Under the pieces are notes generated by a model. That model was given only the letters and a program-made list of their open reading frames with translations, made no database searches and was not told the DNA's origin. From positions 1,705,824 through 1,769,823 of the forward strand of contig NC_010525.1 in the NCBI RefSeq assembly GCF_000019805.1: 64,000 bases of DNA, read 5' to 3'. Source of the stretch: Pyrobaculum neutrophilum V24Sta. Lineage in GTDB: Archaea; Thermoproteota; Thermoprotei; Thermoproteales; Thermoproteaceae. Both the position numbers and the translations under genes were made by a program. Positions 1 to 8,114 of the stretch are shown in pieces (positions within the stretch are counted from its first letter, which is position 1; each line of letters opens with the position of its first letter).

Positions 1-501
1 CACCACAGTGATGCCGTGGAGCCCGACGTCGCTTCTCACGTCTATCTGGAGCCCCGGCAACCTAACCACGTGCCCGTAGGCTCTGGAGATCCTCCTCGCC
101 GCGCCCTCCGCAACCACTATGTAGTCGTAGGGGCCGCGTCTAGAGCCGTCGGCGGTGTGTATATACCCCCCTCTGATGTCTACCACCTTTCTGCCTAAGT
201 GTATCCGGGGTACCCCCTCGGCGAGCTTCTGCTCAAGCCCCGGCCTGTCGAGGAGCAACACTGGGTCTCTCAGCTTGAAGCGGATGGAGTGCCCCTGGAG
301 GTCGGTGATCAACAGCTCCCTGTATTGGTTAAGGACAACGCCGTTTGGCAGCTGGGCTCTCCGCGCCGCCCCGCCGCCCACTAGGCTTGTGCAGTGTCGG
401 GGGAGCCCCACCTCGTGGTGTTCTTCGTAGACGTCGGCGTCTCCGAATCTGGAGGCGAAGGAGAGCCCCGCCGGACCCGCGCCGACTACTGCCACGCGCA
501 C
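1..501 (-). CDS. FAD-dependent oxidoreductase, N-terminal part (C-terminus lies outside the window)
   Basis: The reverse strand is open from a GTG at 501 to the window edge, about 167 codons. Residues 3-14 read VAVVGAGPAGLS, the GxGxxG dinucleotide-binding loop of a Rossmann FAD domain. Further on there is a segment PRHCTSLVGGGAA and a second FAD-contact-like stretch DYIVVAEGAARR. This arrangement is usual for the geranylgeranyl-reductase / FAD monooxygenase superfamily; in archaea many of these saturate isoprenoid lipids, but the substrate cannot be told from half a protein. The start is supported by an A-rich TATA-like tract about 25 bases upstream (near 522-530), giving a leaderless mRNA. 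It is divergent from the HD-domain gene that starts at 574. Confidence 0.72.
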   Translation of the reverse strand, partial: MRVAVVGAGPAGLSFASRFGDADVYEEHHEVGLPRHCTSLVGGGAARRAQLPNGVVLNQYRELLITDLQGHSIRFKLRDPVLLLDRPGLEQKLAEGVPRIHLGRKVVDIRGGYIHTADGSRRGPYDYIVVAEGAARRISRAYGHVVRLPGLQIDVRSDVGLHGITVV

Positions 502-573
502 TTGGCGATGTGGCTCCGGCTATTTTTGCGTTTCTCGGGGGAAGTCCTTTTTATATGGGTCTCCGCTGGTGGC

Positions 574-1995
574 GTGCAGTATAGAAAAGCCATTAGGGAC
601 CCCATCCACGGCTTCATAAAGCTGACGGAGGAGGAGGTTAAGCTGATCGATGGAGAGCCGCTTATCCAGAGGCTTAGGTATGTAAAACAGCTGGGCTTCG
701 TCTACCTGGTCTACCCGACTGCCACCCACACCAGATTCGACCACAGCCTCGGCGTGATGCACATCGCCACCTTAATCGGCGAGAGGATACTTCAGCAGCT
801 GGGGTCGTTAGACGAGGAGGCGCTGAGGCATCTGCGGGTCGCCGCCCTGCTCCACGACATCGGCCACCTCCCCTTCTCCCACTCCTTCGAGGTTTTGACG
901 AGGGAGCTGTTGCACATGGCGGCGAAGAGGGGGTGCGTCGACGTGGATCTAGCTCTGTTCGACGTGGGGAAGCCGCATGAGGTGACGACGAGACTTCTCC
1001 TGGAGAAGCTGGGGCCGAGGCTGTCGGAGCTTGGGTACAGCCCGGAGCTCGTCAAGGAGCTCCTCTTCGAGGGGGGCGGGAGGTATGCGCCTCTCGGCGT
1101 TATACTATCCGGCGTGTTAGACGCAGACAGGCTGGACTACATAATGCGCGACATGTATTTCACGGGGGCCGCGGTGGGCACCAGCTTCACCCACATAGAC
1201 CTGGAGAGGGTCATCGAAAACCTGGAGGTGGTCGGCGGGAGGCTCCAGTTCAACGAGAAGGCCAGGGTGAACCTGGAGGGGTACCTCATAACTAGGTACA
1301 ACCTATACCGGCACGTCTATCTACACCACAAGACCGTGCTGTTTACAGAGATCGCGCGGAACATCCTCGCGGACAACATAGCGAGGTGTTCAGACGGCGG
1401 GGGAGACGGCGCTGTGTGCCAGTACCTGTGCGATCTGGCTAAGTTCGTCGCAGGTCAGGCAGAGGGCGAGGTGGTGTGGAAGGCCACGGACGACTACTTC
1501 GTCTCGGTCTTCTCCAGAGACCCCAGGTTCAGGGATCTTCTCTCTAGGAGGCCGCCGCAGTACGTCGCTTTGTGGAAGAGGGAGAAGGACTTCATAGAGG
1601 TCTTCAGGGACCCGGCCAGGATCAACGAGGTGGTGGATAGGCTGGGGCCTCTCCACTGGGCTCTCGTGGATAGGCTGAGGAAGAAGCTAGTGGAGAGGCT
1701 TAACGTGGAGCTGGGGGGCGGATGTGGCCTGTCGTATGAAGACGTCATAATCTCCTACGTTAGCTTTGATCCCTACGCCGAAGATTTGTACATATCCACC
1801 GCCATGGGCCCCATAGCGATTTCGAAGATCTCTCCGCTTGTGGAGGCGGTAAACGAGGCTTGGAGGAGGGCGCCTCACGTGTTCCTCTACGTGAGGAAGG
1901 AGGCGCTGGAGAGGTGCGGCGGCGAGGCGCTGGAGAGCCTCAAATCGTTTCTGGAGCCTCTGATGGAGTTGGCGGTGAGGAGGATCTCAGCTTAG
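574..1995 (+). CDS. HD-domain phosphohydrolase (SAMHD1/dGTPase-like)
   Basis: The 473-residue protein begins VQYRKAIRDPIHGFI, the typical opening of the archaeal and bacterial HD proteins related to SAMHD1 and deoxyguanosine triphosphohydrolase. Metal-ligand signatures are visible: H and D in HTRFDHSLGVMHIA (about residues 51-64), the HD pair at residues 94-95 in LLHDIGHLPFSH, and a later D in GVLDADRLDYIMRDMYF. The family hydrolyses nucleotide triphosphates or other phosphoesters; the true substrate here is unknown. A longer in-frame start at 394 exists, but a TATA-like tract at 548-556 lies 20-25 bases before the GTG at 574, so I chose 574. The 3' end overlaps the convergent gene at 1987-2316 by 9 bases. 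Confidence 0.85.
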   Translation: MQYRKAIRDPIHGFIKLTEEEVKLIDGEPLIQRLRYVKQLGFVYLVYPTATHTRFDHSLGVMHIATLIGERILQQLGSLDEEALRHLRVAALLHDIGHLPFSHSFEVLTRELLHMAAKRGCVDVDLALFDVGKPHEVTTRLLLEKLGPRLSELGYSPELVKELLFEGGGRYAPLGVILSGVLDADRLDYIMRDMYFTGAAVGTSFTHIDLERVIENLEVVGGRLQFNEKARVNLEGYLITRYNLYRHVYLHHKTVLFTEIARNILADNIARCSDGGGDGAVCQYLCDLAKFVAGQAEGEVVWKATDDYFVSVFSRDPRFRDLLSRRPPQYVALWKREKDFIEVFRDPARINEVVDRLGPLHWALVDRLRKKLVERLNVELGGGCGLSYEDVIISYVSFDPYAEDLYISTAMGPIAISKISPLVEAVNEAWRRAPHVFLYVRKEALERCGGEALESLKSFLEPLMELAVRRISA

Positions 1996-2316
1996 GGAAA
2001 CGCCGAGGGTTTTTTTGACGTATTCGGCGACCTCCTCGCCTGTCTGCTCAAGCATCCACCTCCCAACGCGGGTGAGCTCCACGACGCCGTCTCTGACGAC
2101 TACCTCCCTCTTGAGGAGCTCCGGCCACACGCGCCAGTTGTACTTAACCCCGATCTTCCTAACCGCGGACTCGGCCAACTGATCCACCTCCTCAACCCTC
2201 GCCGGCCCTTGGGAGAGGCGCCTAAGTATCACAAGCCGTAGGTACTCCCCCACGGGGGAGAAGCGGACGTAGTGCGTATACATGGCTATGAAGTTGACGT
2301 CCCAATTTATCTCCAT
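1987..2316 (-). CDS. Hypothetical protein, probable winged-helix
   Basis: This is a 109-residue protein with no strong family signature that I recognise. The middle (YLRLVILRRLSQGPARVEEV) and the basic segment LLKREVVVRDGVVELTRVGR look like the helix-turn-helix and wing of a winged-helix DNA-binding protein, so a regulator is plausible but unproven. It starts at the ATG at 2316, converges with the HD gene (9-base 3' overlap) and diverges from the methyltransferase at 2350. Confidence 0.6.
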   Translation of the reverse strand: MEINWDVNFIAMYTHYVRFSPVGEYLRLVILRRLSQGPARVEEVDQLAESAVRKIGVKYNWRVWPELLKREVVVRDGVVELTRVGRWMLEQTGEEVAEYVKKTLGVSLS

Positions 2317-2349
2317 AAGTTATGAAAAGCCGGGGGGTGGGGGAGTGCG

Positions 2350-3213
2350 TTGAAAATATTAACCTGTGGAAGTGGCGTGGGGCCCGTCATAACGCCCGTG
2401 GTGTCGAGATGGCAGATTGAGGACCTCGGCAGACGTGAAAAGGCCGTGTCGTTTGACCTAGAGATCTCTAGGTCCGAGGTGGAGTACCTCGGCGGTAGAG
2501 CCCGTTTCGTCTACGGCGGTGTGGAGTACGAGATCTCGTTGGACGATCTGCCGGAGGTCGACGGCGAGAGCTGCGAGGTCTTTGCCCTAGTGGGCGGGAG
2601 GTGGGTCGAGCTGTCTATCGCGGCGTCGAGGTTCTACAAGCTCTGCGTGTTTAAGAGAGGTTGGGCCCCGACGTTGATGATAGACGGCATCACCATGCAC
2701 AGCGTCTTGGAAAACCCGCTCTCCGTAACCGCCAAGAAGATAGAGCGGGCGTGGGGCCGCGTCTTCGAGTGTTGCACTGGGCTTGGCTACACGGCGATTG
2801 AGGCGCTGAGGAGGGGGGCCCGCCATGTGGTGACCGTGGAGATCGACTTAAACGTGCTGGCGTTGGCCGCGTACAACCCCTACAGCAGAGGTCTGTGGTC
2901 TCCTCAGGTGGATCTGGCGGTGGGGGATTGCTTGAGCTTCGCCGAGGCCGCTAGAGACGGGGCCTTCGACTATGTACTGCACGACCCGCCGCGGCTGAGC
3001 CACGCGACGCAACGGCTCTACTCGGAGTCTCTCTACCGCGAGTTCTACAGACTACTGAGGAGGGGCGGCGGGCTTTTCCACTACGTGAGCCAAAGCGGCG
3101 TGAAGTACAGAGGGCTTAACCCGTACAAGGGGGTCGTGGAGAGGCTGAGGCGCGCCGGCTTTGTGGTAGATAGGGTGAAGGAGGGCTATGGCGTTTACGC
3201 GAGGAAGCGCTAG
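2350..3213 (+). CDS. SAM-dependent methyltransferase of the COG2521 archaeal type
   Basis: The C-terminal half is a class I methyltransferase fold: motif I is FECCTGLGYTAIEALRRGA (about residues 137-155), the acidic end of strand 2 is VTVEID, and a catalytic-type motif DYVLHDPPRLSH is followed by LLRRGGGLFHYVSQSG. DPP-type motifs are usual in N-methyltransferases acting on nucleic acids or proteins. The N-terminal 110 residues form a separate beta-rich region. The general organisation matches the predicted archaeal methyltransferases of COG2521, whose substrate is not known to me. The TTG start at 2350 has an A+T tract about 26 bases upstream; no better ATG is present. The gene converges with the M24 peptidase, overlapping by 4 bases. 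Confidence 0.78.
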   Translation: MKILTCGSGVGPVITPVVSRWQIEDLGRREKAVSFDLEISRSEVEYLGGRARFVYGGVEYEISLDDLPEVDGESCEVFALVGGRWVELSIAASRFYKLCVFKRGWAPTLMIDGITMHSVLENPLSVTAKKIERAWGRVFECCTGLGYTAIEALRRGARHVVTVEIDLNVLALAAYNPYSRGLWSPQVDLAVGDCLSFAEAARDGAFDYVLHDPPRLSHATQRLYSESLYREFYRLLRRGGGLFHYVSQSGVKYRGLNPYKGVVERLRRAGFVVDRVKEGYGVYARKR

Positions 3214-4250
3214 AGGATGTGGGGTAGCCTGTTTAGGACCGCGGCTCCGCCGTTGATGTATACCATGTCCTCTATCCTCACGCCCCCCACCCCCTCTATG
3301 TAGACGCCCGGCTCTATCGTCACCACGTGCCCCCTCTTGAGCACATCTCGCGAGGCCGCGTATAGCCTAGGCGGCTCGTGCACCTCCACCCCGACGCCGT
3401 GTCCCGTCGAGTGTATGAAGTATTGGCCGAAGCCGTACTCGGCGATGACGTCCCGCGCCGCCTTGTCCACCTCGGCGGCAGCCGCCCCCTCCCTCGCAAC
3501 TTTTTCAGCGGCTTTGACGGCCTCATATACGGCGTACACGGCATCTCTCAACGCGCCTCCCTGCCCCACCGCCAAGGTCCTGGTGATGTCTGAGCAGTAG
3601 ACCCCCCTCTTCGCGCCGATGTCTACCACAACGTAGTCGCCGTAGGCTATCTTCCTGTCGCCGAATCTGTAGTGCGGATACGCGCCGTTTGGCCCCGACG
3701 CGACGATTGGGTCGAAGGCGACTCCGTCTGCCCCCTCCTCTAGGAACCATTTATATATGAGGGCGGCCACGTCCCGCTCCCTCATGCCTATGAGCCTCAG
3801 CTCGGCTAGTTTGACGTATGCGCCTTCGGCGATTTTAAGCGCCTCCCTCATCATCTCCACCTCCCACTCCTCCTTGGCCGCCCTAAGCTCCGCGATCTCG
3901 GCGCTTACGTCCACCCCAAGCTCTTTGTTATCCGACGCGGCGGCGCCCCCCTGCGAGACCTGTCTTAGGACGTCTGATAGGCTAGAGGCGACGACGAGCT
4001 CCTCGCCCGGTCTCCGGGGCGGTATCTCGGCAGAGGCCACCGCCACAACCTTGTCAACCTCGGCGAAGGCGCTTGCACGTGCGTAGTCCAGCCGAGATAC
4101 GTAGAGGGTAGAGTGGCCTGTCTCAAGATCTAGGACTAGGCCTAGGGCGTCGGGCATCCCCACCGCGTATGCCAGATTTGGCGACCTGGTTAAGATGAGG
4201 TATCTGTACCGGCCTGCGAAGGCTTTTACGAGCTTGCCCACGTTGTTCAT
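3210..4250 (-). CDS. pepQ: Xaa-Pro peptidase family M24 (PepQ/PepP-like)
   Basis: This 346-residue metallopeptidase has the pita-bread fold. The five metal ligands are recognisable: D in VVVDIGAKRGVYCSDITRT (two aspartates), H in HSTGHGVGVEVHEPP, E in VTIEPGVYIEG and E in GGVRIEDMVYI. The N-terminal 125 residues correspond to the creatinase/prolidase N-domain. The enzyme removes an amino acid next to proline from peptides in the cytoplasm. Length is normal for archaeal prolidases (about 350). The ATG at 4250 has a TTTTTAAAC box about 24 bases upstream that overlaps the stop codon of the ASCH gene. Confidence 0.9.
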   Translation of the reverse strand: MNNVGKLVKAFAGRYRYLILTRSPNLAYAVGMPDALGLVLDLETGHSTLYVSRLDYARASAFAEVDKVVAVASAEIPPRRPGEELVVASSLSDVLRQVSQGGAAASDNKELGVDVSAEIAELRAAKEEWEVEMMREALKIAEGAYVKLAELRLIGMRERDVAALIYKWFLEEGADGVAFDPIVASGPNGAYPHYRFGDRKIAYGDYVVVDIGAKRGVYCSDITRTLAVGQGGALRDAVYAVYEAVKAAEKVAREGAAAAEVDKAARDVIAEYGFGQYFIHSTGHGVGVEVHEPPRLYAASRDVLKRGHVVTIEPGVYIEGVGGVRIEDMVYINGGAAVLNRLPHIL

Positions 4251-4270
4251 ACCGCCTCCGCCTCGTCTGT

Positions 4271-4645
4271 TTAAAAACTCTTGCGCATACGCTCCAGAGG
4301 CACCGGCCTCTCGTACCTCCTCACCACGGCGAAATAGATCACGGAGACCGTGTCGTCTTCTCCAACGTCGCCGTATATCTCCTTCAGCTCGGCGATGAGC
4401 TCCTCCCTAGACTCCATCCCCTCGGCGGCGGCCACGTCCTCCCCCAGCTTCCCCAACCTGGTGTAGTAGACCTTTGTTATAAAGGCCTCGGCGTAGATCT
4501 CCCCGCAACAGACTATGTATACCAAGTTGAAGCGCGGTCTCACTATCCCGTGTCGAACAGTTACCCGTTTTCTGCCTGAGAGAACCCCCTCTAGGTACTT
4601 CTGCTTGAAGCGCAGGTAGGGGCCTAGGTCGACCTCCCGCACCAC
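4271..4645 (-). CDS. ASCH-domain protein
   Basis: The protein is 124 residues or slightly less. It begins LGPYLRFKQKYLEGVLSGRK and runs into TVRHG, the usual opening of ASCH domains (RNA-binding, PUA-like beta barrel): the lysine-rich strand precedes TVR and a later strand reads EDDTVSVIYFAVV. ASCH proteins are thought to bind RNA or act as nucleoside-modifying hydrolases; no specific role can be given. Two adjacent GTG codons (4645 and 4642) are possible starts. It is divergent from the gene at 4688, with which it shares the A+T tract at 4655-4672. Confidence 0.7.
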   Translation of the reverse strand: MVREVDLGPYLRFKQKYLEGVLSGRKRVTVRHGIVRPRFNLVYIVCCGEIYAEAFITKVYYTRLGKLGEDVAAAEGMESREELIAELKEIYGDVGEDDTVSVIYFAVVRRYERPVPLERMRKSF

Positions 4646-4687
4646 GCCGAGGTGTAAACCTTTAAATTTTTGTATTACGGAGGCGCC

Positions 4688-5179
4688 GTGTGTGAAGTCA
4701 CCGCCGAGGGCGACGCTCTGGTGTTCTCAGCCCCCGAGCTTGAGCTTGCGATGGCTTATCTCGCCGTTAGAACCCTCGCGGAACGCGTCGAGTTCTCCGG
4801 CGGCTCCCTCCGCGTCTCGCCAGCTCTCCCCGAGGTCGAGTCCTCGCTTAAGTCGTTGTGCAACGCCGACGTGTCAACCGTCTTGCTCGACCTCAAGGAG
4901 TCGTTGCTCCACCTGGGCTGGCTCGTGGAGGGGACAAGAGATATCTCTAGGATAAGGAGGAGTTGGCGTGTGGGGACGGCCGGCTTTCTCACCGTGGAGT
5001 ACGACAAGGGCGCCCGCACCCTTTCTGTGGCCACGACGCAGATATGCATGGCCGAGGTTCTGCAGAGGATGGGCTTCAAGGTGGCCGCCTCCCGCTACCT
5101 GGTGGAGGCGGCGAGACAAGTCTCGAGCCTTGCGGAGGCGCTCGATCTGGGGGAGGCGCTCTCACAGGCGTCATGTTAA
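4688..5179 (+). CDS. Hypothetical protein (163 aa)
   Basis: I do not recognise a family. The protein starts VCEVTAEGDALVFSA at a GTG placed about 24 bases after the TTTAAATTTT box at 4661-4670; an in-frame TTG at 4670 would lie inside the promoter and is less likely. It has no membrane segment and a mixed alpha/beta look, with a helix-rich C-terminus (ASRYLVEAARQVSSLAEALD). Its last codons overlap the start of the membrane-anchored HTH gene at 5173, so the two are translated as a pair and may work together. Confidence 0.6.
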   Translation: MCEVTAEGDALVFSAPELELAMAYLAVRTLAERVEFSGGSLRVSPALPEVESSLKSLCNADVSTVLLDLKESLLHLGWLVEGTRDISRIRRSWRVGTAGFLTVEYDKGARTLSVATTQICMAEVLQRMGFKVAASRYLVEAARQVSSLAEALDLGEALSQASC

Positions 5180-5523
5180 CTGCCGTGCTTCTCGTAGCTC
5201 AGATAGCGGCTTTACTTATAGCGATATACGCAGGCAGGTCAAAGCTGAGGAGGCTTATAAACGGCGCTCAAAACGCCGCGCCTCCTGCGGAGCCGCTGGC
5301 CGACGATCTGCCGGATATAGACAGGGCTATCCTGAGGCTGTTGGAGGAGCGCCAGGGGGTGGTCTACCAGAGCGAGATAGTCAAAGAGTTGGGCCTCCCC
5401 AAGAGCACCGTACATAAGGCGCTGCGGAGGCTCAGCGAGGCTGGATACGTGGAGATACAGAAGAGGGGCCGGCTCAACCTCGTGGTGCTGAAGAGGGCTA
5501 CCTCAGAGGCCTCAGCAACTTGA
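5173..5523 (+). CDS. Membrane-anchored winged-helix regulator
   Basis: This is a 116-residue protein. Residues 1-20 (LTAVLLVAQIAALLIAIYAG) form one transmembrane helix followed by basic residues (RSKLRR), suggesting an N-out, C-in membrane anchor. After an acidic/proline linker comes a winged-helix domain: DRAILRLLEERQGVVYQSEI, then LGLPKSTVHKALRRLSEAGY as recognition helix and a wing. This is the layout of archaeal membrane-tethered MarR/IclR-like regulators. A longer frame opens upstream, but the ATG at 5173 overlaps the previous stop and gives the sensible N-terminus. The 3' end overlaps the opposite gene by 26 bases. Confidence 0.75.
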   Translation: MLTAVLLVAQIAALLIAIYAGRSKLRRLINGAQNAAPPAEPLADDLPDIDRAILRLLEERQGVVYQSEIVKELGLPKSTVHKALRRLSEAGYVEIQKRGRLNLVVLKRATSEASAT

Positions 5524-5917
5524 CCTCCCCGTAGCCCCTTAGCAGGTCTATCACCAGCGGTATGGGGTCGTCCTCGAGGCTTTTGTAGCCGGCTAGCTTC
5601 ACGACGTCCTCCGTCACCCTGATGAAGCCCTGACCTGCTCTCACGGTGACCTCCTTTGGCCCAAAGATCACCTTAAAGGGCTTCTTCGCCTCTCCCAACC
5701 TCCTGGCCAACCCGGCCGCCAGCTCCAGCTGCTCCTCCGTGGGCTTCCCCCGGGGCTTCCTCTTCTTCAACTCGCTTAGGTCCTCCTGGGCGAAATCCCC
5801 CTTGACTATCCCCTTCACCTTATCTACCAGAACCACGTCGCCCTCGTACCCCAGGACCTCCAGGTTCTCTCCGTTTCGCACCCGGGAGACCACCTCCTGG
5901 AGGGGGAGCCTCTCCAC
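5498..5917 (-). CDS. Hypothetical protein (139 aa)
   Basis: The family is not recognised. The GTG start at 5917 follows the A+T box at 5933-5945 by the leaderless spacing; the frame stays open to 6172, but that upstream part overlaps the plus-strand gene at 5958 and reads like a shadow. The protein begins VERLPLQEVVSRVRNGENLE and contains a short beta-rich half (LGYEGDVVLVDKVKGIVKGD) and a basic linker (LKKRKPRGKPTEEQ). Its second half has GPKEVTVRAGQGFIRVTED. No membrane or metal motifs are seen. Confidence 0.58.
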   Translation of the reverse strand: MERLPLQEVVSRVRNGENLEVLGYEGDVVLVDKVKGIVKGDFAQEDLSELKKRKPRGKPTEEQLELAAGLARRLGEAKKPFKVIFGPKEVTVRAGQGFIRVTEDVVKLAGYKSLEDDPIPLVIDLLRGYGEVKLLRPLR

Positions 5918-5930
5918 GTCCGGCGGATAA

Positions 5931-5946
5931 CTCTTAAATAAATATC
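5931..5946. promoter_or_regulatory. Shared TATA tract between divergent genes
   Basis: The 40 bases between the starts at 5917 (minus) and 5958 (plus) hold a single A+T stretch, CTTAAATAAATAT. It lies about 22-26 bases from both start codons, so it can serve as the TATA box for two leaderless, divergent transcripts. TBP bound in either direction would exclude the other, which would couple the two genes. Confidence 0.5.
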
Positions 5947-5957
5947 TTAGCGGGGAC

Positions 5958-6131
5958 GTGGACAGCGTATATCTAGCCCATCTGGCCAAGTGTCCGTCCT
6001 GCTGGAGAGATATGGAGGTGGCCAGCCAGTTCCTTAGGATTGACCAGCTGACTGGGAGGAGGACCTTGGAGAGGCTTCTCGTCTGTAAGACGTGTAACAT
6101 TAAAATTCGGCAGTACGTACAGTTGCCATGA
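5958..6131 (+). CDS. Small zinc-ribbon-like protein (57 aa)
   Basis: A 58-codon frame beginning GTG GAC AGC GTA encodes a protein starting VDSVYLAHLAKCPSCWRD and carrying a second pair, LLVCKTCNIKI, near its C-terminus. Two CxxC knuckles about 30 residues apart are the pattern of a small zinc ribbon. The start lies about 22 bases after a TATA-like tract and the stop TGA overlaps the ATG of the membrane-protein gene at 6128, both marks of a real operon gene. The product function is unknown. Confidence 0.62.
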   Translation: MDSVYLAHLAKCPSCWRDMEVASQFLRIDQLTGRRTLERLLVCKTCNIKIRQYVQLP

Positions 6132-6625
6132 GCAGGGCGGTTTTGTATAGACGTTCTGAGGAGCAGAAGCAACGGTTTTCGCTATACGGCATGTTGACGG
6201 CGCTCTTTCACCTAGTTACGCTTCTGGCGGGTGGCGTGGCATACGCCTCCAGCAATCTGCCTGTGTACCTAAGCATGAACGCCGCTGTGGCAAGCGGCCA
6301 CGGCACAGCCGTGTTTTTCCAGAGCATGCTGGCGTTGCTGTCCTTCATAGTTCTCGCCGTCTCTGCGCTGTTGATATTCCTATCTAGGGCTACCACGGCC
6401 AGGGGCGAGTTCACCTCCTCCTCCAAGCTTATATACTCCGCCATTGTAGCCGACGCGCTGGCGTTGGCCTTCGCCGCCGCCTCCCTAGCCCCGCCTGCCT
6501 CCGGCATCATCAACTCGCTCTACTACGTCTTCATAGTCATGGCCGCCGCCTGTATCGCCATGGCGCTGTTTGCCGTGGTTCTCCTCCGCGGCGTCGTCAG
6601 CTACTATACGCCGAGGCGGAAGTAG
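6128..6625 (+). CDS. Hypothetical membrane protein, four TM helices
   Basis: This is a 165-residue protein with four hydrophobic segments, near residues 20-42, 62-86, 100-122 and 130-152. It has a basic N-terminus (YRRSEEQKQR) and a basic C-terminus (YYTPRRK). No family is recognised. The ATG overlaps the stop of the small zinc-ribbon gene upstream (ATGA), so the two are probably co-translated. The 3' end overlaps the convergent gene at 6604 by 22 bases. Confidence 0.68.
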   Translation: MSRAVLYRRSEEQKQRFSLYGMLTALFHLVTLLAGGVAYASSNLPVYLSMNAAVASGHGTAVFFQSMLALLSFIVLAVSALLIFLSRATTARGEFTSSSKLIYSAIVADALALAFAAASLAPPASGIINSLYYVFIVMAAACIAMALFAVVLLRGVVSYYTPRRK

Positions 6626-7176
6626 CGCGCTGGGTCAGCCGTTTTTTCGATGAGCGATAGGCTCACCACGGCGTTTAGCAGGTTGTTGAGGGGGGCCTCA
6701 AGACCTGTGCAGTTGAACACTGCGCAGAACTCCAGGAGGGGTCTGTGGATGTCCACCTTCACCACGTAGGGGACTCTCACGAGCTTCGGCACCACGTCCT
6801 CCCTCAACACAGCGGCGACCCACAGGGGGAACGCCCGCTCCTTCTTCTCCCTCCTGAGAAGGTTGACCAACCCCATGAGGTTTTTTAGAAACGCGACGCC
6901 GATCTCCGCCCGGCCGTAGCGCTCCAGCTCCGAGGTGAGACGCTTGCCCAGGTCGATGTATACGTCCAGCTTCGGCTCAAGCGTCTTCAAGAACCTCAGC
7001 CCCTCCACCGCCAGGTCGCATCTGGCCTTGTCGGGGCAACCCCAGCACCTATCGCCCAGCTTCTCCCTGGCGCATAAGACACAAGTGTCGGTGATTTTAC
7101 ACATGTCTAGGCCTGGGGCCGCAAATCCGCAGGATCTACACATGGCCACCCCCCTCGCCGTATGGAGGTTTCCCAC
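6604..7176 (-). CDS. Hypothetical protein with cysteine-rich N-terminus
   Basis: The protein has up to 190 residues. The first 55 contain several cysteine pairs (CRSCGF, CKITDTCVLC, CWGCPDKARC), which look like one or two zinc knuckles; the remainder is helical with no recognised motif. The start is uncertain: GTG 7176, GTG 7149 and ATG 7143 are in frame, and the TATA-like tract at 7190-7199 fits none of them exactly. It is divergent from the RimK-like ligase gene at 7208. Confidence 0.6.
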   Translation of the reverse strand: MGNLHTARGVAMCRSCGFAAPGLDMCKITDTCVLCAREKLGDRCWGCPDKARCDLAVEGLRFLKTLEPKLDVYIDLGKRLTSELERYGRAEIGVAFLKNLMGLVNLLRREKKERAFPLWVAAVLREDVVPKLVRVPYVVKVDIHRPLLEFCAVFNCTGLEAPLNNLLNAVVSLSLIEKTADPARYFRLGV

Positions 7177-7207
7177 CAGTTAAATACCGGATATATTAAC
7201 TATACGC

Positions 7208-8086
7208 ATGGACGTCGCCATCGTGGCTGAGTCGCAAACCCCCGACGAGCCGACAAGGGATATATATTTCGAGGTAAAGAGGAGGGGTCTCTCGGTGCGG
7301 TACATACCTATACAGAGGCTCTCCGTCAAAATCGCCGGGGGGGCGGCTACTGTGGAAAGCAGGAGAGGCCGCGTCGACGCGTCGGTGGTCGTAGTCAGGG
7401 GGCTGGGCTACGTCATAGATTCCAACACCCTCATGAGGAGGGTTGCGGCTTTGAAGATACTGGAGAGGGAGGGGGCCGTCGCCATAAACCCCGTGGATGC
7501 TCTGTTGAGCTCCAGGAACAAGCTGGAGACCATATATGTTTTGAGCAAAGCCGGCATACCGGTGCCCCCCACCGTCGCCACGGAGGACCTCTACTACGGC
7601 TACGTCTCCGTCAAAGACCTGGGCAAGGTGGTGGTGAAGCCGATACAGGGTAGCCGGGGCTACGGCGCTATGATGTTTGAAGACCCCGAGCAGGCCTTCC
7701 AGGTCATGCGGACGCTCCTCATCGCCAAGAACCCGCTATATATCCAGAAGTATGTGGAGAAGCCGAATAGGGATATCAGAGTAATCGTGGTAGACGGGCG
7801 GCCTATAGGATGTATGTACAGGATATCCAACAGCTGGAAGACCAACATAGCCCAGGGGGCCGTGGGGGCGCCCTGCAAGACCACGCCGGAGCTTGAGGAA
7901 ATCGCCGTGAAGGCCACGGAGGCGCTGGGGCTGGTGTACTCCGGCGTTGACATAGGCGAGGGGGCGGAGGGCTACGTGGTTTTTGAGGTAAACGCGAGCC
8001 CCGACTGGAGGGGGTTTAAGCAGGCCACCGGGATAAACCCCGCCGTCCACCTGGCGGATTACATACAGAGGGCCGTCAGGAAATAA
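7208..8086 (+). CDS. RimK-family ATP-grasp ligase
   Basis: This is a 292-residue ATP-grasp enzyme. An N-terminal pre-ATP-grasp domain (residues 1-90) ends with INPVDALLSSRNKLETIY, the usual RimK/LysX sequence at the domain border. It is followed by the ATP-binding strands VVVKPIQGSRGYGAMMF and YIQKYV, the DIRVIVVDG strand and the metal-binding FEVNASPDWRG near residue 260. These enzymes attach glutamate or a similar amino acid through an acyl-phosphate; in archaea relatives include LysX/ArgX and the F420 or methanopterin glutamate ligases. The substrate cannot be chosen from sequence. The ATG at 7208 has a TTAAATA box about 25 bases upstream. Confidence 0.85.
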   Translation: MDVAIVAESQTPDEPTRDIYFEVKRRGLSVRYIPIQRLSVKIAGGAATVESRRGRVDASVVVVRGLGYVIDSNTLMRRVAALKILEREGAVAINPVDALLSSRNKLETIYVLSKAGIPVPPTVATEDLYYGYVSVKDLGKVVVKPIQGSRGYGAMMFEDPEQAFQVMRTLLIAKNPLYIQKYVEKPNRDIRVIVVDGRPIGCMYRISNSWKTNIAQGAVGAPCKTTPELEEIAVKATEALGLVYSGVDIGEGAEGYVVFEVNASPDWRGFKQATGINPAVHLADYIQRAVRK

Positions 8087-8114
8087 ATATATCTACCTGG
8101 GGCCCTCCCCACCT

